A stretch of DNA of 64,000 bases from Actinomycetota bacterium (GCA_947372165.1 CANBSP010000001.1:124001-188000), one strand, 5' to 3'. Positions 1 through 10,036 are shown, counted from the stretch's first letter. Program-made: numbers and translations. The notes: a model not told the origin generated them from the sequence alone.

Positions 1-51
1 GAATTAAGGAAATCTGGCGCAAAATCCAAGGATCAGTGCTTAGATATCGAC

Positions 52-1551
52 ATGGCAACCTTAAAGAGCTCTTTTAAGAGCACATCAGAATCCCTTGTTC
101 TCGGCCTTGCAACCAAAGATGGCAAGCTGGTTATCGAATCCGGCGCATCAACCATTGCGACCAAATCATTGATCACTATTCTCGAAGATCTTGGCGCAAC
201 GGGTCAGAGAGAAGAGATCGTTAAAGTTCCTGCACCTGCAGGTACAAGTGCTCGACTCATTATCTTTACCGGTCTAGGTGATGCTGCATCTGGATCTCGT
301 TATCCTCATGAGGTTTTGCGACGCGCAGCAGGGGCAGCAACCCGCGCCCTTTCGGGTAAGAAGAGTGCAGATTTTGCACTCCCTCACACAACGGCCGTTG
401 AATTGTCTGCGATCGCTGAAGGAATTGGCCTTGGCTCATATTCTTTTATCGAACATCGTGGTGCATCAAAGGCCGAACAGAAAGCACCGCTGGCATCTGC
501 GATCATTATCTCTAAGTTAGCCGAAAACGCTGATGTTAAGGCGGCACTCAAACATGCCACTGTGGTCAGTAAGTATGTAAATATTGTTCGCGATCTCGTC
601 AATACTCCAGCGAACCACCTCTCACCAGTGAAGTTCGTGACGAAGATGAAAGCGCTCACTACCTCGCTCGGAGTTAAAGTAGAAGTTCTCGACGAGAAAG
701 CACTGAAGAGCAAGGGTTACGGCGGCATTTACTCTGTTGGGCAAGGGTCTGCCAACCCACCTCGCTTGCTCCATATTTCTTACAGTCCCCCAAAGGCGAA
801 GAAGCGCTATGCATTCGTCGGTAAGGGAATCACATTTGATACCGGTGGATATGCGCTTAAGCCTGCTGCTGGTATGGATGCAATGAAGACCGATATGGCT
901 GGCGCCGCCTCCATCATTGCCGCTGCATTAGCAATCGCAGAGTTGAAGATTCCCATCTCCATCAACGCTTATGCCTGCATGGCTGAAAATATGATTAGCG
1001 ATAATGCCACCCGTCCAGGCGATGTCATCACCACCTTGAGCGGAAAGACAGTTGAGGTCCTCAACCCAGATGCCGAGGGTCGACTCGTTATGGCAGATGG
1101 CCTCACTCGCGCGATCGCAGATGGAAAGAAGGCGGGTGGACTCGATGGCCTCATCGATGTCGCAACTCTTACTGGCGCCCAGGTGGTCGCCCTTGGAATT
1201 CGCACCTCTGGCTTGATGACCAATAATGATGGCTTCAGCAAGGAGTTCCTCGCAGCCGCCGAGACCACTGGCGAGCTCTACTGGCCGATGCCGCTGCCAG
1301 ATGAACTTCGCGCCACACTCGATACACCGGTGGCTGATATTGCCAATGTCGGCGATAAGAGTGGTGGCATGCTCGTCGCAGGCGTATTCCTGCGCGAATT
1401 TGTCGAGCCAGGCGTACCGTGGCTGCATGTCGATATCGCTGGGCCTTCCTATGTGGATAAGACCCCATTTGGCTACAACGCCATCGGCGCGACCGGCGTC
1501 ACCGTCCGCACCTTGGTCGCGCTGGCCGAGTCGGCAGCATCACAGGGCTAA
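52..1551 (+). CDS. pepA: Leucyl aminopeptidase (M17 family)
   Basis: Cytosolic metallo-aminopeptidase that releases N-terminal residues from peptides. The protein has 499 residues, the usual length for the family. The C-terminal catalytic half holds the metal-binding stretches GKGITFDTGG (about residue 260) and DAMKTDMAGA, and the family signature NPDAEGRL (about 338), where many relatives have NTDAEGRL. The N-terminal third is the less conserved macro-like domain. It precedes lpd and sucB, as in Streptomyces, but a strong hairpin separates it from lpd. The ATG is the first in frame. Upstream is only a partial promoter match (TTAGAT six bases before the ATG). Confidence 0.95.
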   Translation: MATLKSSFKSTSESLVLGLATKDGKLVIESGASTIATKSLITILEDLGATGQREEIVKVPAPAGTSARLIIFTGLGDAASGSRYPHEVLRRAAGAATRALSGKKSADFALPHTTAVELSAIAEGIGLGSYSFIEHRGASKAEQKAPLASAIIISKLAENADVKAALKHATVVSKYVNIVRDLVNTPANHLSPVKFVTKMKALTTSLGVKVEVLDEKALKSKGYGGIYSVGQGSANPPRLLHISYSPPKAKKRYAFVGKGITFDTGGYALKPAAGMDAMKTDMAGAASIIAAALAIAELKIPISINAYACMAENMISDNATRPGDVITTLSGKTVEVLNPDAEGRLVMADGLTRAIADGKKAGGLDGLIDVATLTGAQVVALGIRTSGLMTNNDGFSKEFLAAAETTGELYWPMPLPDELRATLDTPVADIANVGDKSGGMLVAGVFLREFVEPGVPWLHVDIAGPSYVDKTPFGYNAIGATGVTVRTLVALAESAASQG

Positions 1552-1570
1552 GAGCCAAAATTGACCTGAA

Positions 1571-1599
1571 AATCCTGTCACGGAATTCGTGGCAGGATT
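1571..1599 (+). terminator. Hairpin after pepA
   Basis: Twelve-base arms (1571-1582 and 1588-1599) pair with one G-U wobble around a five-base loop. No clear T run follows, so it is either an actinobacterial-style terminator without a U tract or an RNA stabiliser for pepA. Confidence 0.6.
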
Positions 1600-1668
1600 A
1601 GCCTGTATCTATGAGACACATGGTTGTGGCTCTCACGCGGTAGTTAAAGATTCCTGAAGGGTCGGTTC

Positions 1669-3036
1669 GTGGCTGATTTTGATCTCGTAATTCTCGGTGG
1701 AGGATCTGGCGGATATGCCGCTGCTCTCCGTGGCGCTCAACTAGGACTTTCGGTCGCATTGATCGAGAAGGACAAGCTCGGCGGAACATGCCTGCATCGC
1801 GGCTGCATTCCCACCAAGGCTCTCCTCCATGCCGGTGAGATCGCAGATAATTCTCGTCACGCATCAGAGTTCGGTGTCAACGCACAGTTCATCTCCATGG
1901 ATATGGTCGCTGTCAACGCCTACAAGGATGGTGTCGTCTCTAAACTCCATAAGGGTTTGCAAGGCTTAGTGAAGTCACGAAACATCACCTATGTAGAGGG
2001 AACTGGCCGCCTCGTCTCCCCTAATACTGTTCAAGTGAACGGTGAAAATTACACCGGTAAGAATCTCATTCTTGCTACAGGTTCATACCCACGCACGCTC
2101 CCAGGCCTAGAGATTGATGGCACGCAGATCGTCACATCCGAAGAGGCGATGGCTTTCACTCATGTCCCAAAGAGCGTCATCGTTTTGGGCGGCGGAGTTA
2201 TTGGGTGCGAATTTGCATCCGTCTGGAACTCATTCGGCGCAGAAGTAACGATCATCGAAGGTCTACCTCGCCTTGTTGCACTCGAGGATGAGTCCTCAAG
2301 CAAACTTCTTGAGCGCGCTTTCCGTAAGCGTAAGATCAATTTTGTAACTGGTGTGCGCTTTGCATCAGCAGTAAAGAGCCCAACCGGAGTGACTGTCACT
2401 CTCGAAGATGGCACCACGCATACCGCGGATGTTCTGCTTGTCGCCGTTGGTCGCGGACCAGTAACTGCTGGAATCGGTTACGAAGAGCAAGGCATTGCAA
2501 TGGACCGTGGCTACATCACAGTCGACGATAAGTGCCGAACCAATATCCCCGGCATTTGGGCTGTTGGTGACATCATTCCAACGTTGCAGTTAGCGCACGT
2601 AGGCTTTGCCGAAGGAATCATGGTCGCCGAAGAGATCGCCGGTCTTAATCCCCGCCCGATCAACTATGACGGCGTCCCTAAGGTCACCTATTCCGAGCCA
2701 GAGGTAGCCTCTGTCGGCCTCTCAACTGCTGTAGCAAAAGAGCGTGGTTACGATGTCGTCGAGTTGAGTTATGACCTAGCCGGCAACGGCAAGGCCAATA
2801 TCCTCAAGACTTCTGGGTCGATCAAGCTTGTCGCACAAAAGGATGGTCCAATACTCGGTATTCACATGGTTGGTTCACGTGTTGGCGAGCTTCTCGCCGA
2901 AGCACAACTGATCTTCAACTGGGAAGCTGAAGCTTCCGATGTTGCACAACATATTCACGCTCATCCAACTCTCTCTGAGGCGATGGGCGAAGCGCACATG
3001 GCACTTGCAGGCAAACCACTTCACGCACACGGTTAA
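1669..3036 (+). CDS. lpdA: Dihydrolipoyl dehydrogenase (E3)
   Basis: Flavoprotein that reoxidises dihydrolipoyl groups on the E2 proteins of 2-oxo acid dehydrogenase complexes, passing electrons to NAD+. The 455-residue protein shows the FAD-binding GGGSGG at the N-terminus, the redox disulfide in GGTCLHRGC (Cys41 and Cys46), the NAD-binding GGGVIGCE near residue 175, and the C-terminal HAHPTLSEA with the His/Glu catalytic pair. The start is GTG, supported by GAAGGG upstream. The E2 gene follows 15 bases downstream with its own AGGAG, so the two are very likely co-transcribed. Confidence 0.97.
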   Translation: MADFDLVILGGGSGGYAAALRGAQLGLSVALIEKDKLGGTCLHRGCIPTKALLHAGEIADNSRHASEFGVNAQFISMDMVAVNAYKDGVVSKLHKGLQGLVKSRNITYVEGTGRLVSPNTVQVNGENYTGKNLILATGSYPRTLPGLEIDGTQIVTSEEAMAFTHVPKSVIVLGGGVIGCEFASVWNSFGAEVTIIEGLPRLVALEDESSSKLLERAFRKRKINFVTGVRFASAVKSPTGVTVTLEDGTTHTADVLLVAVGRGPVTAGIGYEEQGIAMDRGYITVDDKCRTNIPGIWAVGDIIPTLQLAHVGFAEGIMVAEEIAGLNPRPINYDGVPKVTYSEPEVASVGLSTAVAKERGYDVVELSYDLAGNGKANILKTSGSIKLVAQKDGPILGIHMVGSRVGELLAEAQLIFNWEAEASDVAQHIHAHPTLSEAMGEAHMALAGKPLHAHG

Positions 3037-3051
3037 TAGGAGCATATCGAC

Positions 3052-4683
3052 ATGACCTTTTCAGTAACGATGCCAGCACTCGGCGAATCAGTCACCGAAG
3101 GAACAGTTACCCGTTGGCTTAAGAATGAAGGCGATATGGTCGCCATGGATGAGCCGCTACTCGAAGTTTCAACTGACAAGGTTGATACCGAGATCCCATC
3201 CCCTGTTGCTGGAATTCTCCAAAAGATCGTTGTTCAGATTGATGCCACTGTCGCAGTTGGCGCTGAGTTAGCAGTGATTGCTACTGATGCATCATCTGCT
3301 CCAGTTGCTGCTCCAGTTGCTGCTCCAGTTGCTGCTCCTGCTCCAGTTGCTGCTCCAGTCGGTACTCCTGCTGCGACAACCCCATCGGCCGGCGTTGTCG
3401 TCTCTATGCCAGCCCTCGGCGAATCGGTTACCGAAGGAACAGTTACTCGTTGGCTAAAGAACGTTGGAGATACCGTCACGGTTGATGAGGCACTTCTCGA
3501 AGTATCTACCGACAAGGTTGATACCGAGATTCCATCACCTGTCTCAGGAACCATCCTCTCTATTGATGTACCGGTTGATGCCACTGTTGCAGTTGGCGCA
3601 CGACTTGCACTGATTGGATCTGATTCCGCTGCCCCTGCTTCAGTTGCTTCTCCCGCTCCTGTTGCAACTCCAGCAGCCCCACCAGCTCCTGTTGCAACTC
3701 CAGCACCAGTAGCCGCACCTGCTCCCGTTGCAACTCCAGCTCCAGTAGCCGCACCTGCAGCCAATGCAGATGCTTATGTCACACCTATTGTTCGCAAACT
3801 TGCGGCAGAAAATGGTGTCGATCTTTCACGCGTTCAAGGAACCGGTGTCGGTGGTCGAATCCGCAAGGAAGATATCTTGGCTGCTAAGCCAGCACCAGTA
3901 GCTGCGACACCTTCACAAGCACCAGCACAGAGTGCAAGCAAGCCAGCAGCAGTTACTGTCTCACCGCTTCGTGGAACCACAGTTCAGATGTCTCGTCTGC
4001 GTAAGGTCATCGCCGAGCGTATGGTCGAATCTCTTCAGGTGGCGGCACAGCTCACCACCGTCATCGAAGTAGATGTCACAAAGATTGATCGTCTTCGCCA
4101 ATCTGCAAAGGGCACCTTCGAATCACGCGAAGGCGTCAAGCTCACCTTCTTGCCATTCTTTGCTGTTGCAGTCTGCGAAGCACTCAAACAGCATCCAGTG
4201 CTCAACGCCTCCATCAATGGCGATCAGATCACTTACCATGGCGCAGAACACCTTGGCATTGCCGTAGATACCGAGCGAGGTCTCCTTGTTCCAGTTATCC
4301 GTGATGCCGGCGATCTCAATATGGGTGCCGTTGCTCGCAAGATTTCTGATGTCGCTGCACGAACTCGCGATAACAAGATCACTCCTGATGAACTCGGTGG
4401 CGGAACATTTACCATCACAAATACCGGAAGTCGCGGAGCGCTCTTCGATACACCGATCATTAATCAACCTCAGGTTGCAATCCTTGGTCTTGGTGCAGTC
4501 GTAAAGCGTCCAGTAGTCATGAAGGGTCCAGACGGCGGAGAGACAATCGCGATTCGCTCTATGGTCTATCTTGCACTCTCTTACGATCACCGCATTGTTG
4601 ATGGCGCAGATGCTGCACGATTCTTGGTTACTTTGAAAGAACGCCTCGAAGGTGGAAATTTCGAATCCAACCTCGGGCTCTAA
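3052..4683 (+). CDS. sucB: Dihydrolipoamide acyltransferase E2 (actinobacterial SucB/DlaT type)
   Basis: Lipoylated core enzyme of a 2-oxo acid dehydrogenase complex. Order of domains in 543 residues: lipoyl domain 1 (about 1-76, lipoyl Lys43 in STDKVDTE), Ala/Pro/Val linker, lipoyl domain 2 (about 115-190, same STDKVDTE), long Ala/Pro linker, peripheral-subunit-binding domain (about 243-277), linker, and catalytic domain with DHRIVDG (His about 513, Asp about 517). Pipelines call this family SucB, but in actinobacteria it is thought to serve mainly as pyruvate dehydrogenase E2, since the 2-oxoglutarate enzyme (Kgd) carries its own acyltransferase domain. The lipB and lipA genes that would lipoylate it lie 5 kb away. 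Confidence 0.94.
   Translation: MTFSVTMPALGESVTEGTVTRWLKNEGDMVAMDEPLLEVSTDKVDTEIPSPVAGILQKIVVQIDATVAVGAELAVIATDASSAPVAAPVAAPVAAPAPVAAPVGTPAATTPSAGVVVSMPALGESVTEGTVTRWLKNVGDTVTVDEALLEVSTDKVDTEIPSPVSGTILSIDVPVDATVAVGARLALIGSDSAAPASVASPAPVATPAAPPAPVATPAPVAAPAPVATPAPVAAPAANADAYVTPIVRKLAAENGVDLSRVQGTGVGGRIRKEDILAAKPAPVAATPSQAPAQSASKPAAVTVSPLRGTTVQMSRLRKVIAERMVESLQVAAQLTTVIEVDVTKIDRLRQSAKGTFESREGVKLTFLPFFAVAVCEALKQHPVLNASINGDQITYHGAEHLGIAVDTERGLLVPVIRDAGDLNMGAVARKISDVAARTRDNKITPDELGGGTFTITNTGSRGALFDTPIINQPQVAILGLGAVVKRPVVMKGPDGGETIAIRSMVYLALSYDHRIVDGADAARFLVTLKERLEGGNFESNLGL
3298..3359 (+). repeat. 12-bp coding repeats in first E2 linker
   Basis: Unit GCTCCAGTTGCT is repeated with one six-base partial unit, encoding Ala-Pro-Val-Ala blocks of the flexible linker between lipoyl domains. 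The period is a multiple of three, so gain or loss of units keeps the frame. Confidence 0.85.
3685..3756 (+). repeat. 36-bp direct repeat in second E2 linker
   Basis: Two adjacent 36-base copies (3685-3720 and 3721-3756) differ at two positions and encode the same Ala/Pro/Val/Thr linker segment. A partial third copy precedes them from about 3655. Confidence 0.85.
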
Positions 4684-4707
4684 CTGCGGGCGAAAGAGTC
4701 ACACCTC

Positions 4708-5598
4708 ATGCCAGACAATATGCAACGTATTGCGATCAGTGGAGCAAGTGGCCTCATTGGCACAGCTCTTGTAGGTCATCTTCGCTCAGAGGGCCACACC
4801 GTTCAACGTCTGGTGCGCCGCAAGGCAGCAGCTCCTGATGAGATCCAGTGGGATCCTGCAAGCGATAGCGTCGACCTTGATGCTCTTGCCGGCGTAGATG
4901 CGATCATCCACCTTGCAGGTGCGAATGTTGGCGATCATCGCTGGACCAAGAAGTATCGCGCAGAGATTTTGAACTCTCGTTTGCTTGGCACGACTGCAAT
5001 CGCTCACGCAGTCTCAGCAGTAAAACCTAAAGTTTTTATCTCGGCGAGTGCAATTGGTTACTACGGCGAGACCGGCAATCGTGCCGTCGTTGAAGCAGAC
5101 CGCGGTGGCGATGATTTTCTCTCAGCTGTCTGTCGTGAATGGGAGGCAGCTGCAGATCTCGCAGCGCCGACTCGAACTGTAAAGATTCGAACTGGGTTGG
5201 TCTTAGAACCAACTGGCGGAGCACTTGGTCGCATGTTGCCTCTCTTCCGCTTTGGACTCGGCGGAAAATTAGGATCAGGAAAACAGTGGTGGTCTTGGAT
5301 CACACTCCACGATCACATCCGAGCCATCTGTCATATTTTGGAGTCTGATATCTCAGGACCCGTTAATCTCACCTCGCCAAATCCGGTCACCAATCAGGAG
5401 TTCACGGCAGCACTTGCTCGCGCGGTTCATCGTCCGGCACTTCTGCCCGTGCCAGGCTATGCTCTCAAACTTGTTCTTGGTGGGTTCTCAACAGAGATCT
5501 TAGGTTCTAAGAAGGTTATGCCTCAGGTTCTCCTCGAATCTGGATTTACCTTCGACTATCCGCACCTTACTGACGCTCTCCCAAGCCTCGCGCAATAA
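4708..5598 (+). CDS. TIGR01777/SDR39U1-family NAD(P)-binding protein
   Basis: Extended short-chain dehydrogenase-like protein of the TIGR01777 family, whose reaction is not established. In 296 residues it has the N-terminal nucleotide-binding GASGLIG, the family-typical HLAGANVGDHRW, SASAIGYYGE in the position of the SDR active site, and a C-terminal DUF1731-like part. It follows sucB by 24 bases, as in other actinobacteria, so co-transcription is likely. No clear Shine-Dalgarno precedes the ATG; the ATG four codons on is an alternative. Its 3' end overlaps the convergent oxidoreductase gene by 32 bases. Confidence 0.85.
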   Translation: MPDNMQRIAISGASGLIGTALVGHLRSEGHTVQRLVRRKAAAPDEIQWDPASDSVDLDALAGVDAIIHLAGANVGDHRWTKKYRAEILNSRLLGTTAIAHAVSAVKPKVFISASAIGYYGETGNRAVVEADRGGDDFLSAVCREWEAAADLAAPTRTVKIRTGLVLEPTGGALGRMLPLFRFGLGGKLGSGKQWWSWITLHDHIRAICHILESDISGPVNLTSPNPVTNQEFTAALARAVHRPALLPVPGYALKLVLGGFSTEILGSKKVMPQVLLESGFTFDYPHLTDALPSLAQ

Positions 5599-6601
5599 TC
5601 TTCTTAGCGGCAATCTTGCCACTCTCCATCGCGCCTTGTTGAGATGGATATGCGCGATGGTCACCGATCACAAATAGCCTTGGATTAATTTCGACTTCAG
5701 AGTAAAGCGGCTTGCCTTGCGGGTGAGAAGGCAGGCTTTGCTTGATCTCATATTGAGCTACAAATTCCCACTGAGAAGTATCCCTACCCCAAATGCGAGC
5801 TAACTCCCGGCGAACTTCACTCTCCGAAATAACCGAAAGCGTGGTCGATGAGAAGAGCTGGCTCCCATTCGTTGAGTAAGAGGGCTTTACATCCGAGATA
5901 GCAAAGGAATTGATTAAGGGGCCTTCGGTCGTAACTGCTAACCGACCCGCACCCGCAACTCTTTCCTTGGTTGAGTGATACCACGTCGTAGAGGAGTGCA
6001 TTCGGACGATATCCATCTCTGAAACGAGCTGGGTGGCAGTAACGGGATCTGTCGCAACAATCACTGTGGCCGCCTGATAACTCCGATGATCGGTAATCAC
6101 TGTCGTGCCTTCTATGCGATGCACCGTCTCGCTGAAATGAATATCTGACAAGCTCGCTGCAAGTGCATCTGAAAAGGCTGAAGCTCCCCCGTCAACTAAA
6201 CCAGGACGCCCCTTGATGAAACTTTTGTAGATCTCGAACCGAACTGATCGGCTGACATTCTTTGGCTCCGTGAGAAATACGCCCCTGAGAAATGGAGTAA
6301 GTAGGTCTTGAGGAGATCTCACTCCACCAACCACTCGAAATGGTGGCAGACCAGTCTTGATCGAAGTGAACCCCAAAGTTGGAAGAAGTTCGGTATTTTT
6401 AATATTTGGATAACTCGGATTGAAAACCTGAAATCCGTGATCCAGTGTGAAACCATCAATGAGGTCACTCTTTACTCGGCCACCAGGTCTATCGCTTGAC
6501 TCAATGATGAGTGTGGATATGCTGGCGCTCTGCAGGTACCTTGCCGCCGTTAATCCGGCAAGACCAGCTCCAACAATAATGACGTCGAAGTCGTTACTCA
6601 T
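5567..6601 (-). CDS. FAD-dependent amine oxidase/desaturase-like oxidoreductase
   Basis: A 344-residue flavoprotein of the amine-oxidase/phytoene-desaturase-like superfamily. The N-terminal GAGLAGLTAARYL binds the ADP part of FAD, followed by the dinucleotide motif around SSDRPGGRV. The C-terminal FVIGDHRAYPSQQGAMESG is the second FAD-contact region. The substrate cannot be told from sequence; carotenoid-related or protoporphyrinogen-like reactions are possible. It overlaps the upstream oxidoreductase gene by four bases (ATGA), so the two form one operon. The 3' end overlaps the plus-strand gene by 32 bases. Confidence 0.75.
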   Translation of the reverse strand: MSNDFDVIIVGAGLAGLTAARYLQSASISTLIIESSDRPGGRVKSDLIDGFTLDHGFQVFNPSYPNIKNTELLPTLGFTSIKTGLPPFRVVGGVRSPQDLLTPFLRGVFLTEPKNVSRSVRFEIYKSFIKGRPGLVDGGASAFSDALAASLSDIHFSETVHRIEGTTVITDHRSYQAATVIVATDPVTATQLVSEMDIVRMHSSTTWYHSTKERVAGAGRLAVTTEGPLINSFAISDVKPSYSTNGSQLFSSTTLSVISESEVRRELARIWGRDTSQWEFVAQYEIKQSLPSHPQGKPLYSEVEINPRLFVIGDHRAYPSQQGAMESGKIAAKKIIARGLGERQ

Positions 6602-7611
6602 CGTATAGAGATCGCTCGAGCTTCATCGATAATCTTTGCAACAGCGATGATCTGATCAATACTCACGGGCCATGGTGCTTCGCCCTTCATGGCTGCAAGG
6701 ACTTGGACATAGAAGGATTGGTAACTTCCTGCTTCGCTTGGATAATTCTCAACCACATCGCCACGATAGATAAGTGCGGGACTCGTTACATCTTCTTTCC
6801 AGAGTCCATCAATTGGCTTCTTTCCGGCACGGAGCAAGCCTTCTTGCGGATCAAGATCGCTGATGACGAGTGAAGCAAGATCACCATTTACCCGAACCCT
6901 GGGCCCCGGTGCGCCAATGATCGCACTCGCTGAGAGATATGAATCAACACCTGACTCATGTTTGAGAACCAGGACGACATCATCATCGGCATAACCACGG
7001 ATAGATCGCACGGATGCGCTCACAAGCTTGGCTGGTCCAAAGAGGTGAAGAGCGGTTGAAACCATATGTGGCTGTAAATCTAAGAGGTTTCCCCCACCCT
7101 CATCTGGAGTCGAACGTTCTCGCCATGATGAGGGATTCGGTTCTGGCCGAAAGCGTTCAAATCGAGAATCGAATCTAAAGACCTTGCCAAGATCTCCTTG
7201 CGTGAGTGCCTTTTTGATCGTCAACGTATCGCTATCCCATAACCGATTGAAATACGTTGTTACGGGAAGGCCAGTCTTCGTTGCAACCTTAATGATCTCT
7301 TCGGTTTCAGCGAGAGTTCTACCCATCGGCTTATCAACAACAACGGGTACGCCTGCGTTAAGGCCAGCAATTGCATCCGAGGCATGCGAGGAATTGCCAC
7401 TTGCAACGACCAATAGATCAATTCCTAGCGCAAGGAGTTCTTCAATCGTTGAGACTGCTTGGGCACCCGGAAAATCAATGGCTAAGTGAGAAATTCGGTC
7501 CGAATTTCTAGTCACAGCACCGACTACATCGAAACCGACTGCCCCCAAGAGGGCCCCGTGAAAGTACCGACCAGCCAGACCAAACCCCGATATTCCTACT
7601 CGAACACTCAT
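6598..7611 (-). CDS. Gfo/Idh/MocA-family oxidoreductase
   Basis: NAD(P)-dependent sugar- or inositol-type oxidoreductase, 337 residues. The N-terminal GISGFGLAGRYFHG is the Rossmann fold, and VDKPMGRT holds the lysine typical of the family's EKP motif. The C-terminal alpha/beta domain is of normal size. I place the start at the ATG at 7611: translation could run further upstream, but it would enter the MMPL gene, family similarity begins here, and TACAGT lies seven bases ahead, suggesting a leaderless mRNA. It is translationally coupled to the FAD enzyme. Substrate unknown. Confidence 0.8.
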   Translation of the reverse strand: MSVRVGISGFGLAGRYFHGALLGAVGFDVVGAVTRNSDRISHLAIDFPGAQAVSTIEELLALGIDLLVVASGNSSHASDAIAGLNAGVPVVVDKPMGRTLAETEEIIKVATKTGLPVTTYFNRLWDSDTLTIKKALTQGDLGKVFRFDSRFERFRPEPNPSSWRERSTPDEGGGNLLDLQPHMVSTALHLFGPAKLVSASVRSIRGYADDDVVLVLKHESGVDSYLSASAIIGAPGPRVRVNGDLASLVISDLDPQEGLLRAGKKPIDGLWKEDVTSPALIYRGDVVENYPSEAGSYQSFYVQVLAAMKGEAPWPVSIDQIIAVAKIIDEARAISIR

Positions 7612-7618
7612 GAGAGTT

Positions 7619-7624
7619 ACTGTA
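7619..7624 (-). promoter_or_regulatory. Candidate leaderless -10 box for the Gfo/Idh gene
   Basis: TACAGT on the minus strand, seven bases before the ATG at 7611. It supports that start. Confidence 0.45.
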
Positions 7625-7639
7625 GTTGGATTAGCGAGA

Positions 7640-9808
7640 TTAGTCCTGCAACTTCGATGGCCACCAAATCTTGGAGCCAAATTGATGAACCAGCGCCGGT
7701 ACGAGGATCGAGCGAACGACGAGAGTATCGAGCAATACACCGAATGCGACTGAGAAGCCGATTTCAGCAAGGAAGACCAATGGCAGAATGCCAAGAACGG
7801 TGAAGGTCGCGGCGAGAACGATTCCTGCAGATGTAATGACACCACCTGTGACGGTGACGCCCTTTGTCATTCCAGCGCGAGTTCCAAGCTTCTTTGCCTC
7901 TTCACGAACGCGAGTCATAAGGAAGATGTTGTAATCAATACCCAGCGCCACGAGGAAGATGAAGGCAAAGAGTGGGAAGCCTGAATCTTCACCAGCAAAG
8001 TGGAAGATGTGATGGAAGACCAGAGCACATACCCCAAGGGTCGCAAGGTATGAGAGAACGACTGTCACCAAAAGCATCAATGAGGCGAAGACACTTCGCA
8101 ACAGCACTCCCAAAATAAGAGCGATCACTATGAGAACGACCGGGATGATTACTGCCTGATCGCGGGTAGCTGCCTTTGCAGTGTCGTAATAGACCGCAGA
8201 AGTTCCACCGACCAAACTTGTTGGGTCAATGGCATGAACCACAGCACGAATACCAGGAATCATATTCTTTGCTTCATTGGAATCCGGAGTAGGAATAAGA
8301 GTTGCGTTAATGATCATATGGCCATCAACGATCTTTGGCGCCTGACTCATTGGTCCATCTGTTGCGGCCGCTACTGATGCGACACCTTTAGTGTGCGTCA
8401 ACTTCGCAATTACTGCATCTGCAGTTCCAACAGTTGTCCAAACCTGAGTTGGTTGACCTTCGCCGCCAGAGAAGTGAGTCAGAAGAAGGTTCTGCGCCTT
8501 TACTGAATCAGGAACCTTTGTAAAGCTCTGCGCTGTAGAGATACCAGTTGCATGAAGCGTTGAGGCAAATCCAGCAAAGACGACGAGGAGCAAGCCAGTA
8601 GCTGCCCAATATTGACGTGGCTTACGAGCAGTTGCATTGCCGATCTTCGACCAGAGTCCTGCGAGCTTTTCATCTTCAGAACCATAATGAGGAATACGAG
8701 GCCAGAAAATCCAGCGCCCAAAGAGAACGAGGGCCGCTGGTAGCAATGTAAGAATAGTGATTACTGCACATGCAATACCGATTGCTCCAACTGGGCCGAG
8801 GCCACGGTTGTTCGAGAGGCTGGCAAGCAGGAGCAGAAGAAGTGCTATTGCGACGGTTGATCCAGAAGCCACGATTGGCTCCACAACTCCGCGCCAAGCA
8901 TTCTTCATGGCATCAAAGCGTGACTCTTCATGATGGAGCTCTTCGCGATAGCGCGCGATAAGAAGCAGCGCGTAATCGGTCGCCGCGCCCAAAACCAGAA
9001 CGGAGAGGATTCCTTGTGATGCACCATCTAGCGCAATGATGTTGTTCTTTGCCAATTCATAGACCACGGCACCTGCAAAACTAAGTGCGATGCCCGCTGC
9101 AAAGAGCGGCAAGATCCATAGAACGGGTGAGCGATAGACGATGATGAGAATGATCGCAACTACAAGTCCAGTTGTGAGAAGCAGGCTTGAATCGAGGGAT
9201 CCAAAGGCACCAAAGAGATCAGCAAGGATCGCTGCGATTCCAGTAACGTGTGAAGTCAGTCCATTTTTGGCGGCAAACTGTGCTGAGTAGAAGCGAATTG
9301 CATCTGTCACTGCAGGAAGTGCCGGTTGCTTGTTAGAGAGATTGACTCCTGTTTGATCAGAATTAAAGGGAACGTTTGCCAGAATTGCTTTGCCATCTTG
9401 AGAAGGGAATGCGGCAAGAGGGGTGGCTGGATCGAGGAAATCTGAGATCCTCGCGCTCACACCAGGAATTGCTTTGCCATTCTTATCGACGAGAGGCATT
9501 GACCCAATTGTCTGAAGGAAGGCGTTGGTCGCCCCAACGCTCTCAGGAGTCGCGTTGCCGACAAAGAGGATGAGTTCAGGCAGCGACTTATTCGCGCCCG
9601 ACGAGAAGGATGCAGAAGCAACATTGAATCGCTCGGTCTCAGAAGAGCTTGGCAGGAACTTTGAGTTGTCATTCTTCTGCACCGTCGAAAGTTGCCCGAA
9701 GAGCGGTCCAGTGACGCCAGAGACCATGAACCAACCAAGCACAAGGACGATTGCCAGCCACATCGGCTTGCGATGGGAAGGGCGCTTGAGTGATTCCTGT
9801 GTAGTCAT
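7640..9808 (-). CDS. MMPL-family membrane transporter
   Basis: RND-superfamily permease of the MMPL type, 722 residues. There is one N-terminal membrane helix, a large extracytoplasmic loop (about 45-190), a block of five to six helices (about 195-370), a second extracytoplasmic loop and a second helix block near the C-terminus (about 540-720). Acidic residues lie within helices (GAATDYALL and ALGIDYNIFL), the usual proton-relay positions. MMPL proteins export lipids, siderophores or drugs; the substrate here is unknown. The ATG at 9808 gives MTTQES; a TTG at 9856 would add 16 residues. Neither has a good ribosome site. Confidence 0.88.
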   Translation of the reverse strand: MTTQESLKRPSHRKPMWLAIVLVLGWFMVSGVTGPLFGQLSTVQKNDNSKFLPSSSETERFNVASASFSSGANKSLPELILFVGNATPESVGATNAFLQTIGSMPLVDKNGKAIPGVSARISDFLDPATPLAAFPSQDGKAILANVPFNSDQTGVNLSNKQPALPAVTDAIRFYSAQFAAKNGLTSHVTGIAAILADLFGAFGSLDSSLLLTTGLVVAIILIIVYRSPVLWILPLFAAGIALSFAGAVVYELAKNNIIALDGASQGILSVLVLGAATDYALLLIARYREELHHEESRFDAMKNAWRGVVEPIVASGSTVAIALLLLLLASLSNNRGLGPVGAIGIACAVITILTLLPAALVLFGRWIFWPRIPHYGSEDEKLAGLWSKIGNATARKPRQYWAATGLLLVVFAGFASTLHATGISTAQSFTKVPDSVKAQNLLLTHFSGGEGQPTQVWTTVGTADAVIAKLTHTKGVASVAAATDGPMSQAPKIVDGHMIINATLIPTPDSNEAKNMIPGIRAVVHAIDPTSLVGGTSAVYYDTAKAATRDQAVIIPVVLIVIALILGVLLRSVFASLMLLVTVVLSYLATLGVCALVFHHIFHFAGEDSGFPLFAFIFLVALGIDYNIFLMTRVREEAKKLGTRAGMTKGVTVTGGVITSAGIVLAATFTVLGILPLVFLAEIGFSVAFGVLLDTLVVRSILVPALVHQFGSKIWWPSKLQD

Positions 9809-9907
9809 GACGATCCATTCATAAGGTCTATTGGGGCTGATGGACTGCTTCTTCAAACCTCAGCAATCCTGCGAAGTTCTAAGTTTAACGCCCTTACCTC
9901 CTCGATT

Positions 9908-9919
9908 CCTCTCGAGAGG
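9908..9919. promoter_or_regulatory. 12-bp perfect palindrome in the MMPL/lipB divergent region
   Basis: CCTCTCGAGAGG lies in the 228-base gap between the MMPL gene (minus) and lipB (plus), about 117 bases before lipB. It may be an operator; nothing else is recognisable in the gap except a five-base inverted repeat GCGAA/TTCGC near 10003-10021. Confidence 0.35.
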
Positions 9920-10024
9920 GGGTATTTTGGGCGTGATCCTGGCTCCCCTTCCCCTCCCGCTCTCATCCTGCTCACATCACCGGCAGCGAGTTCTCATTAT
10001 TTAGCGAAAGTTCACTTCGCCAAT

Positions 10025-10030
10025 TAGGCT
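10025..10030 (+). promoter_or_regulatory. Candidate leaderless -10 box for lipB
   Basis: TAGGCT, six bases before the GTG start. The same hexamer and spacing recur before marC, efeU, the thioesterase gene and ffh. Confidence 0.6.
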
Positions 10031-10036
10031 TACAAG

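Noticed and set aside
3234-3764. Long minus-strand reading frame opposite the E2 linkers (Ala/Gly/Thr repeats)
   Set aside because: It is the antisense of the repetitive Ala/Pro/Val linker codons of sucB and has no family features.
7612-7845. Longer N-terminus for the Gfo/Idh protein
   Set aside because: The extra 78 residues lie inside the MMPL gene, lack family similarity, and a leaderless box precedes the ATG at 7611.
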